Part shown: one piece after another, positions 6,795 through 6,917 of the stretch
Layout of the letters: each line of letters starts with the position of its first letter
How positions within the stretch are numbered: the first letter of the stretch is position 1
Origin: an uncultured Oribacterium sp.
Lineage (GTDB): Bacteria; Bacillota; Clostridia; Lachnospirales; Lachnospiraceae
Reading direction: 5' to 3'
NCBI GenBank assembly: GCA_934279105.1
Contig: CAKQWR010000105.1
Location: forward strand, 1 to 6,917
DNA: 6,917 nucleotides
Made by a program: the position numbers and the translations under genes
Notes under the pieces: generated by a model
Told to the model about the DNA's origin: nothing
Database searches by the model: none
Seen by the model: the letters and a program-made list of their open reading frames with translations, nothing else

Positions 6795-6891
6795 GAAGTT
6801 TGAGGGTTCCACATGAGCGTGGGCGGGAGCAGAACATACAAACATCCGCGTATTCAATGGGGTGGGCGAATGAGGAGCAGCCTCAAACTTC
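6795..6891. repeat. 97-bp segment bounded by 11-bp inverted repeats
   Basis: GAAGTTTGAGG (6795-6805) is the exact reverse complement of 6881-6891. The trinucleotide CCA lies immediately outside both ends (6792-6794 and 6892-6894), which could be a 3-bp target duplication. The interior has no gene. This fits a very small miniature inverted-repeat element or a long-loop RNA stem. The flanking match could easily be chance. Confidence 0.4.
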
Positions 6892-6917
6892 CCAAGAGAG
6901 CAATAGGGTGTCTGAAC

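Larger units (their letters stand above)
6204..6917. other. 714-nt gene-free tail with terminators and structured repeats
   Basis: No reading frame here has both a good ribosome binding site and a protein-like sequence. The first 100 nt hold the terminator and a second hairpin. From about 6390 onward the sequence is dominated by repeats and inverted repeats (separate entries) and is more AT-rich than the coding part of the window. Nothing resembling a tRNA, a transposase fragment or a regular CRISPR array is seen. Confidence 0.6.

Overview
The window looks like chromosomal DNA of a Gram-positive anaerobe of the Bacillota, most likely a Clostridia/Lachnospiraceae-type genome of moderate GC. 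This rests on purine-rich Shine-Dalgarno sites (AGGAGGG, AAGGGAG, AAAGGA), a TTG start, sigma-A-like promoters, U-tailed hairpin terminators, and a MacA/MacB-like exporter split into separate ATPase, permease and adaptor genes with no outer-membrane channel gene. The lineage is an inference; no marker gene is present.

Layout. Positions 1-295 are non-coding: a perfect 20-bp inverted repeat (91-136, terminator-like) whose right arm contains the -35 box of a good promoter (121-148), then a roughly 140-nt leader with a small GC-rich hairpin. Positions 296-4950 hold three co-directional genes: an ABC ATPase (296-1009), a large FtsX/MacB-type permease (1006-3465, translationally coupled through a TTGA overlap) and, after a 150-nt gap, a membrane-fusion/HlyD-type adaptor (3616-4950). 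Together they should form one ATP-driven export or extraction machine: the ATPase powers the permease by mechanotransmission and the adaptor extends it outside the membrane. The substrate cannot be read from the sequence; peptides, lipids and drugs are all possible.

A separate promoter (5033-5061) drives a CobW/G3E-type P-loop GTPase (5100-6203) that lacks the usual CxCC metal motif and carries an acidic insert near its G4 region. It ends at a strong intrinsic terminator (6239-6273).

The last 714 bases (6204-6917) have no convincing gene but are structured. A degenerate repeat family of about 41 nt is present in three direct and two inverted copies. In every copy the distance from TGCTG (or its equivalent) to TGATG is 29 nt. 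One direct and one inverted copy face each other to make a 107-nt hairpin followed by six T's. A further 11-bp inverted repeat (6795-6891), flanked by CCA on both sides, lies at the right edge. This tail is the least explained part of the window and the best candidate for something undescribed: a small mobile or extragenic palindromic element, a binding-site array, or a non-coding RNA.
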